DNA of 64,000 nt from Pseudochelatococcus contaminans (GTDB lineage: Bacteria > Pseudomonadota > Alphaproteobacteria > Rhizobiales > Beijerinckiaceae), in assembly GCF_014195635.1 (NCBI RefSeq), contig NZ_JACICC010000001.1, positions 310,001-374,000 on the forward strand. Reading direction: 5' to 3'. Positions 43,671-53,128 of the stretch are shown in pieces. The position numbers were made by a program, and so were the translations under genes. Positions within the stretch are counted from its first letter, which is position 1. Each line of letters starts with the position of its first letter. The notes beneath the pieces are model-generated. The model saw only the letters and a program-made list of their open reading frames with translations, was not told where the DNA came from and did no database searches.

Positions 43671-44692
43671 GCCGACGCTCCGTCATTGGTGATGGCGACG
43701 AGTTTCTCCAGCGTGGCGCGGGCTTTGCCCGAATCGATGACGTTTTCAGCGATTCGCGCACCTTCGGCGATGGTGGTGGCCTGCTCGGCCACAACCAGCG
43801 CGGCTGCCGCGTTGAGAACGGCGATGTCGCGATAAGGCGTCTTTTCGCCGGCCAGCACGTCGCGCAACGCCTGCGCGTTGTGGGCCGGATCGCCGCCGCG
43901 CAGATCCTCCTGCGTTGCCGGTGCAAGACCGGCCTCTTCGGCATTGAGGGTAAAACTGCGGATCTCGCCATTCTCCAGCGCCACGACATCCGACGGGGCG
44001 GCGGTGGAGAGTTCATCCAGACCGTCACGGCCATGAACGAGCCAGACGCGGTCCGCGCCCAGCTTGCGCAGCACCTCCGCCAGGGGGTGCAGCAGGGACG
44101 AGGAATAGACGCCAAGCACCTGCCGGCGTGCGCCAGCCGGGTTCGACAGCGGGCCGATGATATTGAACAGCGTGCGCGTGCCAAGCTCCACCCGCACCGG
44201 GGCCACATGGCGCATGGACGCGTGATGGTTGGGCGCGAACATGAAGCCCACTCCGGCCTCGCGAATGGCGCGGGCGATGTTGGCGGGGTCGGCGCTGAGG
44301 TTGACGCCGAGCGCCGTCAGCACATCCGCCGCGCCGGATTTCGATGACGCTGCCCGGCCGCCGTGCTTCGCGACGGGAACGCCGGCGGCGGCGGTGAGAA
44401 TGGCTGCCAATGTTGATACGTTGTAGCTACCCGAGTTGTCGCCACCGGTGCCGACGATATCGACTGCATCGACGGGTGCTTCTACCGGCAGCATGCGTGC
44501 GCGCAGCGCCTCGACCGCGCCGGTGATTTCCTCGATGCTCTCGCCGCGCACCCTCAAAGCCATCAGGAAAGCGCCGCTCTGGGCCGGCGTCACTTCGCCC
44601 GACAGCAGCGTGTCGAACGCCGCGCGCGCCTCTTCCCGGCTCAGGGAGGCGCCGGTGGCGACCTTGGCGATGAAGGGCTTGAAAGCATCCAT
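43667..44692 (-). CDS. trpD: Anthranilate phosphoribosyltransferase
   Basis: Joins anthranilate and PRPP. It has 341 residues with the PRPP site [41 protein letters not shown] and the ARG-like segment [20 protein letters not shown]. It is not fused to the amidotransferase TrpG, which is a separate gene 47 bases upstream. A 4-base overlap with trpC suggests coupled translation. Confidence 0.97.
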   Translation of the reverse strand: MDAFKPFIAKVATGASLSREEARAAFDTLLSGEVTPAQSGAFLMALRVRGESIEEITGAVEALRARMLPVEAPVDAVDIVGTGGDNSGSYNVSTLAAILTAAAGVPVAKHGGRAASSKSGAADVLTALGVNLSADPANIARAIREAGVGFMFAPNHHASMRHVAPVRVELGTRTLFNIIGPLSNPAGARRQVLGVYSSSLLHPLAEVLRKLGADRVWLVHGRDGLDELSTAAPSDVVALENGEIRSFTLNAEEAGLAPATQEDLRGGDPAHNAQALRDVLAGEKTPYRDIAVLNAAAALVVAEQATTIAEGARIAENVIDSGKARATLEKLVAITNDGASA

Positions 44693-44739
44693 GTCACAAA
44701 TTCCCGATGGGTGGCCGCTCCGATGCGGCGGAGCGGCGG

Positions 44740-45348
44740 TCAGGCCGGTTGCGGTTGGCGATGGGTGGCGTTCCAGCGCGCAGCGAGTTCCAGAAAGTTG
44801 CGCACGATCGTCGCACCATGCTCCGACAGGATGCTCTCCGGGTGGAACTGCACGCCGTGGACGGGCAGTTCACGGTGAGAAAGCGCCATGATGAGCCCGT
44901 CCGCCTCGGCGGTGACGGACAACGTGTCGGGCAGAGAGTCGCGCTCGACGATCAGCGAGTGATAGCGCGTGGCCTGGAACGGCCCGTTGATGCCACGGAA
45001 AAGCCCGTCGCCGCTGTGGCGCACCTCAGACAGCTTGCCGTGCATGGGCTTGGGAGCGCGGGCGACATGGCCGCCGTAAACCTGCCCCATGGCCTGCATG
45101 CCAAGGCAAACGCCGAACAGCGGAATGTCCTTGCCGAGCTTTTCGATGACATCGAGGCAGATGCCGGCTTCGTTCGGCGTGCACGGGCCGGGCGACAGCA
45201 CGATGGCGTCTGGCGCGGCGGCGCGCAATTCGTCGGCGGTGATTGCGTCGTTACGGTGCACGGAAACGTCCGCGCCGGCAGAGCCGATGAGATGAACCAG
45301 ATTCCAGGTGAAAGAATCGTAGTTATCGATGAGCACGATGCGCGGCAT
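44740..45348 (-). CDS. trpG: Anthranilate synthase component II (glutamine amidotransferase)
   Basis: Supplies ammonia to TrpE. The 202 residues start at ATG 45348 ([18 protein letters not shown]). The catalytic triad is visible: Cys in [16 protein letters not shown], and His and Glu in [13 protein letters not shown]. trpE is not beside it, so component I must be encoded elsewhere. It could also serve PabB, as in some bacteria with one shared amidotransferase. Confidence 0.95.
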   Translation of the reverse strand: MPRIVLIDNYDSFTWNLVHLIGSAGADVSVHRNDAITADELRAAAPDAIVLSPGPCTPNEAGICLDVIEKLGKDIPLFGVCLGMQAMGQVYGGHVARAPKPMHGKLSEVRHSGDGLFRGINGPFQATRYHSLIVERDSLPDTLSVTAEADGLIMALSHRELPVHGVQFHPESILSEHGATIVRNFLELAARWNATHRQPQPA

Positions 45349-45600
45349 GAGCGATTTTTCCCGTTTCGCCCGCAGGTCACGCTGGGATCGACCGATGATC
45401 GGCCCACGCGGGCGGAGAAAGTCTGTTACCGCCGTGCGCGCGGCCGGGTCAAGCAATACCTGCATCACTCACGGGCAGCGACTCGCGACGCGCAAAATAC
45501 GCAGGCACTCGCTTTGAGGAAAAAATGCTGTAAATTCCGTGCCGGACATCATGTCTCGGGATTCGCGGCGCGATCCGTCGCCGGCAGTCGGGGAGTTACC

Positions 45601-45822
45601 ATGAAGAAAAATGCAACGGCGCTGGTTATCGCCATCCTGAGTGCCGCCGCGCTTGCGGGCTGTGCCAAGAAGTTGCCGCCCGGTGTGCTCGATGGCGGTC
45701 GTCACGTGCCGCCGCCGCCATCCGAGGAACACCGCGTCACGTCGCGCGTCACGGCGGAACCTGCGGCCCCCGTCGCGCCCGCCCCGACTGCGGCACGGCT
45801 CAGCGCACCCGCCGCGCGCTGA
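45601..45822 (+). CDS. Small proline/alanine-rich lipoprotein
   Basis: A 73-residue protein with a lipoprotein signal peptide ending in the lipobox LAGC (Cys21), after ATG 45601 with GGGAG upstream. The mature 53 residues are rich in Pro and Ala (RHVPPPPSEEH, EPAAPVAPAPTAAR). No family is recognised. It lies divergent from trpG, and its stop codon overlaps a copy of the intergenic GAACGCAAGTTGCG-type motif. Confidence 0.75.
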   Translation: MKKNATALVIAILSAAALAGCAKKLPPGVLDGGRHVPPPPSEEHRVTSRVTAEPAAPVAPAPTAARLSAPAAR

Positions 45823-45839
45823 ACGCAACGCGAGTTGCG
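45821..45839 (+). repeat. Expanded intergenic motif copy after a lipoprotein gene
   Basis: gaacgcaacgcgagttgcg equals the motif with five extra bases in the centre and, like the copy at 23208, is followed by ATAT. It begins inside the stop codon of the upstream lipoprotein gene. Confidence 0.5.
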
Positions 45840-45894
45840 ATATCATATGACGTTGACGGCAGCCGTTCCGGATTTCACCGGAGCGGCTGACTGA

Positions 45895-46416
45895 TTATAT
45901 GACGAAGTGCCGCAGAACGGTTGCGACCGGCGCAAGCAGAATGAACGCCCACAACAATGCGGAGCCGATGTTGGCGAGCTGGAAGGGCGCTTGACGCATG
46001 CCGAAAATGCCGGCAATGAGCGGCACCACGGCACGCAGGGGGCCGAAGAAACGGCCGATCACGACACTCCAGACGCCGAATCGCAGAAAAAACGCATGGC
46101 CGCGCTCCACCATTCGCGGGTGTCGCGATAGCGGCCAGACGCGGGTGGCGCCTTCCTTGAAATAGCGCCCGACCCAATAGGACACGGCATCGCCCGCTGC
46201 CGCGCCTGCCGCCGCAGCCGCCCATACGGGCAGGAACTCGATGCCGGAAACGCCGATCAGCGCGCCGATGCCGATCAGGATTGCCCAGCCCGGCACCAGC
46301 AGCGACAGGAACGCGAAGGACTCGGCGAAAGCCACAACGAACACCACCGGCGCAGCCCATGCGGCGTTGTCACGCGCGAACGCGATCGTCGCGTCGATGA
46401 AATCGGCTACCGTCAT
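45895..46416 (-). CDS. DedA-family membrane protein
   Basis: A 173-residue inner-membrane protein with the VTT/DedA fold. The features are FAESFAFLSLLVPGWAILI, an Ala-rich helix, GDAVSYWVGRYFKEGATRVWPL and FFLRFGVWSVVIGRFFGPLRAVVPLIAG, with the conserved Gly-Arg-Phe and Pro residues. The family includes undecaprenyl-phosphate and phospholipid transport proteins. It is slightly shorter than the usual 200-220. The gene is divergent from pdxY. Confidence 0.88.
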   Translation of the reverse strand: MTVADFIDATIAFARDNAAWAAPVVFVVAFAESFAFLSLLVPGWAILIGIGALIGVSGIEFLPVWAAAAAGAAAGDAVSYWVGRYFKEGATRVWPLSRHPRMVERGHAFFLRFGVWSVVIGRFFGPLRAVVPLIAGIFGMRQAPFQLANIGSALLWAFILLAPVATVLRHFVI

Positions 46417-46557
46417 GGGTGCGCCGTGTCGGTCATCGGGCGCATGGCTGTTGAAAGCGGGGATTGCGAAGCGCTGTCCATGGGCTTAAAAACGTCCTCC
46501 TGTTCTTCCGGCGTTGTCGCCATCATCGCGCGTCTCCACAAGGGGATTCCACTCACA

Positions 46558-47406
46558 ATGAACGTGCTCTCCATTCAGTCCCATGTCGCTTATGGCCATG
46601 TCGGAAATGCGGCGGCGGTTTTTCCAATGCAGCGGCTCGGTGTGGAGGCCTGGCCGATTCATACGGTGCAGTTCTCCAACCACACGGGCTACGGCTCGTG
46701 GAAGGGGCGTGTTTTCGACGGTCACTCCATTGAAGACCTGGTGGACGGCATCGCGGAGCGGGGCGTGCTGCCGCGATGCGACGGTGTGCTGTCCGGCTAT
46801 ATGGGGTCGGCGGATATTGGCGCGGCCATCCTCTCCACCGTGCAGCGGGTGCGGGCGGCCAATCCGGACGCGATCTATTGCTGCGATCCGGTCATCGGCG
46901 ATGTCGATCGCGGCGTCTTCGTGCGGCCGGGCATTCCGGAGTTCATGCGCGACCATGCCGTGCCGGCGGCGGATGTCATCACCCCCAACCATTACGAGCT
47001 GGAAAACCTCACCGGACGCGCCATCCATTCGCTTGATGCGGCGCGGGACGCCATTGCAGCGATTCATGACCGGGGGCCGCGCGTCGTGTTGGTGACGTCG
47101 TTCCTCTCCACGGAGACGCCGGAGGGCAGCATCGACCTGATCGCCTCCGAGAACGGGCAACTCTACAGGGTACGCACGCCGCGCCTGCCCATCACCATCA
47201 ACGGCGGCGGCGATGCTACTGCCGCGCTGTTCTTCGTGCATTATCTCAAGAGCCGCTCTGCTGCGGTCGCGCTGGAAGAAGCTGCCGCATCCATCCACGG
47301 GCTGCTGCGCCGCACGGTCGAACGGGGTGAGACGGAAATCGCGCTGATCGCTGCGCAGGACGAGATTGTCTCACCGTCGCAGCGTTTTCCGGTGGTGGCC
47401 GTCTGA
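46558..47406 (+). CDS. pdxY: Pyridoxal kinase
   Basis: Phosphorylates pyridoxal to PLP in salvage. The 282 residues start at ATG 46558 ([29 protein letters not shown]). Signatures are [22 protein letters not shown] and [13 protein letters not shown], with the anion hole [13 protein letters not shown] (the usual GTGD is GGGD here, and the Asp base is kept). A further open frame upstream is unsupported. Confidence 0.94.
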   Translation: MNVLSIQSHVAYGHVGNAAAVFPMQRLGVEAWPIHTVQFSNHTGYGSWKGRVFDGHSIEDLVDGIAERGVLPRCDGVLSGYMGSADIGAAILSTVQRVRAANPDAIYCCDPVIGDVDRGVFVRPGIPEFMRDHAVPAADVITPNHYELENLTGRAIHSLDAARDAIAAIHDRGPRVVLVTSFLSTETPEGSIDLIASENGQLYRVRTPRLPITINGGGDATAALFFVHYLKSRSAAVALEEAAASIHGLLRRTVERGETEIALIAAQDEIVSPSQRFPVVAV

Positions 47407-47507
47407 AAAGGCGATGCGCCGAAACAGGCCCGCGTCAGCGCGGCGGTGTAACGTGAGAGGGAAAGGCGGCCCGGCTTCGCGGGCCGATTGTCCGGGCGGA
47501 GGCCAGA

Positions 47508-48209
47508 GTGCAGATCGTTCCCGTGCGGCGCGTCGACGCCACATTCCATCCCGGCCCGTGGCCTTGGGCCGAGCAGAACCGCGGCCTGATCGACGAGAAC
47601 TGGCGGCGAAGAAGGGCTGAGAAGCCCGCGCTTTTCAACGGCATCGTTTTGGTGAACACACATCTGGCGTTCACGGGCGATCTGCTTGAAGTACGGCTGC
47701 GCCAGACTGATTATGCCAGCTTCCTGACGATGATCGATCTCGGATTTCCCGATGCAGGCGTCGGCAACTGTTTCGGTGGCGCGGTGCTGCGCGCAGGTGA
47801 CGGAACGATCCTGCTGGGAGAAATGGGCGCGCATACGGCCAACGCGGGACGGGCCTACTTTCCCGGTGGCACCCTCGACATGACCGATGTGCGTCCGGAC
47901 GGGCAGGTCGATGTCGATGCCTCCATCCGGCGCGAGTTGCTGGAGGAAACGGGCCTCGGGGAGGCGGATGTCGTTTTCGCGGAGGATTTTATCGCCGTGC
48001 TCGACGGCGGGCGAACGGCGCTGTTGAAAGAGGCACGCTCACCCTTGTCGGCGGAGGCTCTGCGCGATCGTATAAACGCCTTCATTGCCGCCGAGGCGGA
48101 GCCGGAACTGGCCGGTGTCCGCCTCGTGCGGTCGCTGGATGATGTCGATCCGGCTGTCATGCCCGCTTATGTCACGGGCTATCTGCGTCAGGTCGCATAT
48201 GCGGCCTGA
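47508..48209 (+). CDS. NUDIX-domain hydrolase
   Basis: A 233-residue protein starting at GTG 47508, with GGAGG at good spacing. The NUDIX region begins FGGAVLRAGDGTILLGEMG; its catalytic helix RRELLEETGL matches REUXEE. Between FPGGT and this helix there are about nine more residues than in the canonical GX5EX7REUXEE box, so the box is expanded. Substrate unknown. It may be co-transcribed with pdxY (101-base gap). Confidence 0.82.
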   Translation: MQIVPVRRVDATFHPGPWPWAEQNRGLIDENWRRRRAEKPALFNGIVLVNTHLAFTGDLLEVRLRQTDYASFLTMIDLGFPDAGVGNCFGGAVLRAGDGTILLGEMGAHTANAGRAYFPGGTLDMTDVRPDGQVDVDASIRRELLEETGLGEADVVFAEDFIAVLDGGRTALLKEARSPLSAEALRDRINAFIAAEAEPELAGVRLVRSLDDVDPAVMPAYVTGYLRQVAYAA

Positions 48210-48215
48210 TGGCGA

Positions 48216-48611
48216 TCAGGTCGGGTAGCCGAACTGGCGCTTGGTGGCATTGAGCGAGGCGATGGCCGCACCCGAGTTACCGGCGGTGCACGTGGCGGCA
48301 GAGCTGGCGATCTGCGGTGCGATCCGGTCGTAAACCGACTGGCTCAGGAAGCCCGTGCGCACGTCGCGGTCGATCAGGTTGCGGTACGCGATGATCGGTG
48401 CGCCGCAGGCATGCTTAGACAGCGCAGCCTTGTCGAGCGGAGCGGCATAGACGGTGCCGTCTGCAGCCTGAATCGGGGCGTTCTGCGAGGTGTTGCACGC
48501 GGCAAGGCCAAGTGCGGCACCGGCGGCCATGGCCATCGCAGCTGCTTGCCGGCTGTGGAAAACGTTGAGCGTGCTGGGCAGAATGGCGCGGATGGTCGAG
48601 GATAGCTTCAC
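48216..48611 (-). CDS. Hypothetical lipoprotein
   Basis: A 131-residue exported protein from GTG 48611 (GGGAG six bases upstream). A basic N-terminus and a hydrophobic stretch end in the lipobox LAAC. The mature part has NAPIQAADGTVYAAPL, DRDVRTGFLSQSVYDRIAPQIA and three further Cys. No family is recognised. It converges with the NUDIX gene (6-base gap). Confidence 0.65.
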   Translation of the reverse strand: MKLSSTIRAILPSTLNVFHSRQAAAMAMAAGAALGLAACNTSQNAPIQAADGTVYAAPLDKAALSKHACGAPIIAYRNLIDRDVRTGFLSQSVYDRIAPQIASSAATCTAGNSGAAIASLNATKRQFGYPT

Positions 48612-48848
48612 GAAAATCTCCCGGACGACGATGGACGTTGGCGCCAGTCTGTAACACCAGCGAGCCAACATGATGGCGAACCAACTGCAAGGCCTGCTAT
48701 GCGGCCAGGCCTTGCATGGTGTCAGGTCATGCGCGCTTTGCAGCGTCATGCGTATGACAGACATGACATACTTCAGCCGCCGCGAGATCGCCAGACCGAA
48801 AGCTGCCAGCCTTTGAACGAGTGATCACTTGTCCGTTGGCCGGGCGGG

Positions 48849-49151
48849 TCAGTTATCGCAGGTGACTGCGATTTCCTCGTTCATTGTGCGTCCGCCTTCC
48901 GCGACCATGACGCGCAGGTCCGAGGCGTGGTGATAGCCCTGAGCCGCGCACCAGGCGTTGGCCATCTGCAACGAGCATTCGTCACCGCGCGTCAGGCATT
49001 CCGCCACGCCATAGCCGTCACGAGCCGAGATCAGGAATGTGGGTTTATCGTTCGTGGTTGCATCGGTGGCACGCGCGCCGGAAGCGGCGAGAACGAGCAG
49101 CGAGGCAAACCCGAGGACGGGTAGCGAGCGAATCATGGGCATCTGTCGCAT
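48849..49151 (-). CDS. Hypothetical secreted protein
   Basis: A 100-residue protein with a signal peptide (IRSLPVLGFASLLVLAASGARA) from ATG 49151; 49142 and 49136 are also possible. The mature part, DGYGVAECLTRGDECSLQMANAWCAAQGY, has four Cys in total, the last in VTCDN, suggesting two disulfides. No function is recognised. It is divergent from cysS. Confidence 0.65.
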   Translation of the reverse strand: MRQMPMIRSLPVLGFASLLVLAASGARATDATTNDKPTFLISARDGYGVAECLTRGDECSLQMANAWCAAQGYHHASDLRVMVAEGGRTMNEEIAVTCDN

Positions 49152-49434
49152 TGGAGAATGAGGGGCCGGGGCGCTGCGGGAGCGCCGCTTTCGCAGCGCC
49201 TTCCATGCCGGCATACTGACGGGCGAGGATGAAGAAAGTTTGAATGCTGCGCGCGGAATACGGCGGAAACACGGCGTCGCTGCTGTCGTTCCGCCGCCGC
49301 TCTTGACGTGCTCGTGCATGGAAGGCAAATAACCTTGTGCAATGAATGCCGGGACATATGTTCCGTTGCCGGAATACATCAGGCTGTGCGCGATCTGTGG
49401 CCGGGAACGCCCGGCGCAAACTGGGGAACGATGG

Positions 49435-50913
49435 ATGACGCGCCAACCGGCCAGGCCATTCGGGTTGAAACTCTACAACACGCTCAATCGCGTCAGGGAA
49501 GATTTCGTTCCCGTCGATCCCGCCGCCGTGCGGATGTATGTGTGCGGGCCGACGGTGTACGACTATGCGCACATCGGCAACGCGCGACCCGTGATCATTT
49601 TTGATCTGCTGTTTCGCCTGCTGCGCCACATCTACGGCGATAACGCCGTCACATATGTCCGCAATTTCACCGACGTCGATGACAAGATTAATGCCCGTGC
49701 TGCGCGGGACTACCCCGATCTGCCGCTGAACGAGGCGATTCGGCGTGTCACCGGCGCGACGGAGGCACAGTACCGGCAGGATACGGCGGCGCTGGGCGTG
49801 CTGTCGCCAACCGTCGAGCCGCGCGCCACCGAGCATATCGCCGAAATGCGCGACCTCATCGAACGGCTGATCGCACGCGGCTTTGCTTATGTTGCGCAGG
49901 ATCACGTGCTGTTTTCCGTGCCGGCCATGGAAGCGGCATCGCGGGAGCCGGGGCGCGGCCTGCCCCGCTATGGCGCGCTGGCGCGCCGCTCGCTCGATGA
50001 CATGCTGGCCGGAGCGCGTGTCGATGTCGCGCCCTATAAACGCGACGCGATGGATTTCGTGCTGTGGAAACCATCCGCGGAGCATGAACCTGCATGGGAA
50101 AGCCCGGGCGGCATCGCCCAACCTGGGCGGCCGGGATGGCACATCGAATGCTCGGCCATGAGCTGGCGGCACCTTATCGAGAATTTCGCCGGCCGGGTGC
50201 GCTGCGAAGATCCTGCCGACACTGGTGTTTTCGACATCCATGCCGGCGGCATCGATCTGGTGTTCCCCCACCACGAAAATGAGATCGCCCAGACCTGCTG
50301 CGCCCTCGACACGCAGCGCATGGCCAATTACTGGATGCATAACGGTCTGTTGCAGGTGGAAGGCGAGAAGATGTCGAAATCGCTCGGCAACTTCATCACC
50401 ATCTACGACCTGCTGGAGAAGGATGTGTTCGGCGGTCGCGCCTGGCCGGGAGCGGTGCTGCGTTTCGCCATGTTGCGCACGCACTATCGCCAGCCGATCG
50501 ACTGGACGGTCAAGGGGCTGGAGGAAAGCGCCGCCGTGCTTGGTGGCTGGGCCTCGGTACTGGCGGATGTCGAGGCGGCGGATGAGCCGCCGTTGGAACT
50601 GCTGGAGGCGCTGGCGGACGATCTCAACACGCCCAAAGCCATCAGCGTACTGCACGGCCTCAAATCCTCCGGCAGGCTTGCTGACCTCAAGGCCGGTGTG
50701 GCGCTGATGGGGATCGACCTTGCGCAGCTTTCGAAGCCCGTGCGGCAGGATACGCCCGAAGCCGGGGTGATTGAGCAAGCCATCGCTGCCCGCAAGGAGG
50801 CGCGCGCCCGCAAGGATTGGGCCGAGGCGGACCGCATCCGCAACTCGTTGGCCGATCAGGGAATTACCCTGATCGATAATAAAGACGGTACGACAGGCTG
50901 GGTGGCTTCGTAA
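49435..50913 (+). CDS. cysS: Cysteinyl-tRNA synthetase
   Basis: Class I synthetase of 492 residues from ATG 49435 (GGGGAACG upstream); the open frame extends further but lacks family support. Visible are [35 protein letters not shown] (HIGH site and zinc Cys), [22 protein letters not shown] (zinc ligands), and the KMSKS loop in [10 protein letters not shown]. The C-terminal [14 protein letters not shown] helix is present. Confidence 0.97.
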   Translation: MTRQPARPFGLKLYNTLNRVREDFVPVDPAAVRMYVCGPTVYDYAHIGNARPVIIFDLLFRLLRHIYGDNAVTYVRNFTDVDDKINARAARDYPDLPLNEAIRRVTGATEAQYRQDTAALGVLSPTVEPRATEHIAEMRDLIERLIARGFAYVAQDHVLFSVPAMEAASREPGRGLPRYGALARRSLDDMLAGARVDVAPYKRDAMDFVLWKPSAEHEPAWESPGGIAQPGRPGWHIECSAMSWRHLIENFAGRVRCEDPADTGVFDIHAGGIDLVFPHHENEIAQTCCALDTQRMANYWMHNGLLQVEGEKMSKSLGNFITIYDLLEKDVFGGRAWPGAVLRFAMLRTHYRQPIDWTVKGLEESAAVLGGWASVLADVEAADEPPLELLEALADDLNTPKAISVLHGLKSSGRLADLKAGVALMGIDLAQLSKPVRQDTPEAGVIEQAIAARKEARARKDWAEADRIRNSLADQGITLIDNKDGTTGWVAS

Positions 50914-50930
50914 GCCGGATCGATCGGCGC

Positions 50931-51539
50931 TCAGAAGCGTTCGGCGATGACCGCTGCTTCCGGCTCTTCTTCGAGGCCGGCAGCGCGGCGCGCGGCAGTG
51001 TCGAGCATCGGGATGATGTCATCGGCCTTCTCCGCCACCAGATAGGTGACGTTGAGGCCGGGGCGGATGAACCCGGACAGATTCATGTGCGCGAACAGCG
51101 ACAGCAGTGGACGCCAGAAGCCGTTTGTATCCAGAATCAGGATCGGCTTCTTGTGCCGGCCAAGCTGGGACCACGTGAGCTGTTCAACCAGCTCTTCCAG
51201 CGTGCCGATGCCGCCCGGCAGGGCGACGAACGCATCGGCGCGCTCGAACATCAGCCGTTTGCGGGTGTGCATATCAGGCACGATCACCGTTTCCTGAACG
51301 TCCTTCAGCAGGCTCTCGCGCTGCTTCAGAAAGTCCGGAATGATGCCCGTGACCTCGCCGCCCGCTTCAAGTACGGCACGGGCCGTCGCGCCCATGAGGC
51401 CGATGCTGCCGCCGCCGTAAATCAACCGGATACCGGATTTCGCCATGGCCGTACCGAGTGCAACGGCTTCCTCGGTGAAAACCGGGTCGCTGCCATTGGC
51501 CGAGCCGCAATAGACACATATGGATCGAATCATCGTCAT
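50931..51539 (-). CDS. LOG-family nucleotide phosphoribohydrolase
   Basis: A 202-residue Rossmann-like enzyme of the LONELY GUY family, which cleaves the N-glycosidic bond of nucleoside 5'-monophosphates such as cytokinin ribotides or AMP. It starts at ATG 51539 (or 51533) with SICVYCGSANGSDPVF; GGGSIGLMGATARAVLEAGG and the signature PGGIGTLEELVEQLTWSQ are intact. It converges with cysS (17-base gap). amn, which splits AMP in a similar way, is 1.6 kb away. Confidence 0.9.
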   Translation of the reverse strand: MTMIRSICVYCGSANGSDPVFTEEAVALGTAMAKSGIRLIYGGGSIGLMGATARAVLEAGGEVTGIIPDFLKQRESLLKDVQETVIVPDMHTRKRLMFERADAFVALPGGIGTLEELVEQLTWSQLGRHKKPILILDTNGFWRPLLSLFAHMNLSGFIRPGLNVTYLVAEKADDIIPMLDTAARRAAGLEEEPEAAVIAERF

Positions 51540-51704
51540 GCGCAGAGATTTGAACCGCCACTGTGACCAGGTCAAGACGTCATGGAGCGCTGCGCGCAAT
51601 TCCATCACTGAATTGAATGCGCCATGAACGATGTCAGCGCCCAGCCGCCGAGAGTGTTATTAACGGCACAATAAAGGTTTTTCCGACAATGCTTGCGCCC
51701 CGGC

Positions 51705-51733
51705 GCGACAAATATCGGGCCGGAGTATATAAT
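51705..51733 (+). promoter_or_regulatory. Promoter of the LysM-protein gene
   Basis: GCGACA (51705-51710), 17 bases, then consensus TATAAT (51728-51733). The transcript would start near 51740, which favours ATG 51778 over 51748 as the start codon. Confidence 0.65.
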
Positions 51734-51777
51734 CTGGAACATTATATATGGATGTCATGCGTGAGAGGCGACCGGAA

Positions 51778-52983
51778 ATGACTGCGTCGAAGGGGGCACA
51801 ACTGGCGGTTATTGCCGCCGGCGCCGTTTTGCTGGTAGGCGCAGTCCTCGTCTTCGGTATTCCGTCAACCAGGGTTGGGACAGATCTGGACGGGCAGGAT
51901 ACGTCCACGTCCACGTCAACGCCTGCGGCTGTTGATCAACCAGCCATGCCTGAGCGCTCTGCCGCGATGTCTTCTTCCCGACTGCCTGTGGAGCAACCGT
52001 CCGCTCCGGCCAGTCCCGAGCAAGTTGAGGCTGCCCCGCCCGCGTTCGATGTCGTCCGCGTCGGTCCTTCCGGCGATTCGGTCATTGCCGGACGTGCAGC
52101 GCCGGGTAAGACGCTGGAACTGCTTGTTAACGGGCAGGTGCACGACAAGGTCGAGGTAGCAAATTCCGGCGCGTTCGCCCTGACGCCGCCGACCTTGCAG
52201 GCCGGCGATCATCAACTGACTTTGCGCGAAGTCGACAAGGATGGCGGGAGCACGCTGTCGCGCCAGTCCGTCACTGTTGTCCTCTCCCCTGATCGCGCGT
52301 CTCCGCCAGTCGTCGCGCTGACCGAGCCGGACAAGCCGACCGCGCTGTTGTCGAGCGGCGGCGTGGTCGCCCGCCAACTGAACGGAGAACGGGAAGCCGA
52401 TGTCCTCGCCGCAACTCCCGCTGACGGGCCGGATGCCGCAACTCTGGCTGCCGGCAAGGCGGTGCAAAAGGTTGCCATTGAGAGCGTCGAGGCCGAAGCC
52501 GGGCGCATTTACACATCCGGCCACGCTCCTGCTGGGTCTGCCGTGCGGCTTTATCTCAACGATTCCTTCATGGCCGAGGGCAAGGCGTCCGATAGCGGCG
52601 CGTTGTCGTTCAGGATCGATTCGGGCGTGCCGCCCGGCGATTACCGCGTAAGGCTTGATGAGGTCGCGCCGGAGGATGGCAAGGTGCGTTCGAGGGCCGA
52701 GGTGGCGTTCTCGATGCCTGCGACACCGGCGGACGGCACGCAGCCTGAAACCGCACGCCGCGATGGTGTCAGTGATGATGCGCAGATTGTCGTGCCTGAA
52801 ATCCATACGGTGCGCGTTGAGCACGGTGACAGCCTCTGGGCCATCAGCCGGCGGATTTATGGAGAAGGGCTGCGTTATACAGTCATCTATGACGCGAATC
52901 AGACGCAGATCCGCAATCCTGACCGCATTTATCCGGGGCAGGTGTTCGTACTGCCACTGCAGGATGCGAGCGCCGCGCGCTAA
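51778..52983 (+). CDS. Membrane-anchored LysM peptidoglycan-binding protein
   Basis: A 401-residue envelope protein from ATG 51778, preceded by GAGAGG; 51748 is the alternative. Order of parts: N-terminal membrane segment (AQLAVIAAGAVLLVGAVLVFG), a Ser/Thr/Pro-rich linker, two Ig/Big-like repeats (around residues 90-160 and 230-315: VIAGRAAPGKTLELLVNGQ and YTSGHAPAGSAVRLYLNDS), and a C-terminal LysM domain (HTVRVEHGDSLWAISRRIYG, RIYPGQVFVLP). This is the YgaU-like design widespread in this order; it probably tethers the membrane to the cell wall. Confidence 0.9.
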   Translation: MTASKGAQLAVIAAGAVLLVGAVLVFGIPSTRVGTDLDGQDTSTSTSTPAAVDQPAMPERSAAMSSSRLPVEQPSAPASPEQVEAAPPAFDVVRVGPSGDSVIAGRAAPGKTLELLVNGQVHDKVEVANSGAFALTPPTLQAGDHQLTLREVDKDGGSTLSRQSVTVVLSPDRASPPVVALTEPDKPTALLSSGGVVARQLNGEREADVLAATPADGPDAATLAAGKAVQKVAIESVEAEAGRIYTSGHAPAGSAVRLYLNDSFMAEGKASDSGALSFRIDSGVPPGDYRVRLDEVAPEDGKVRSRAEVAFSMPATPADGTQPETARRDGVSDDAQIVVPEIHTVRVEHGDSLWAISRRIYGEGLRYTVIYDANQTQIRNPDRIYPGQVFVLPLQDASAAR

Positions 52984-53128
52984 CGCGAGGCATGTTCAAG
53001 CCGATTCATGACATTGGCGGAGCGGCTGCCGGCAGGCGCGAGATGAGACTCATTTAAACCACGACGTCATGCTCTGGTTTGCATGGCAAGATCGTTGGCG
53101 GAAGACGGTTGAACAGGGAGAGTGGCGA

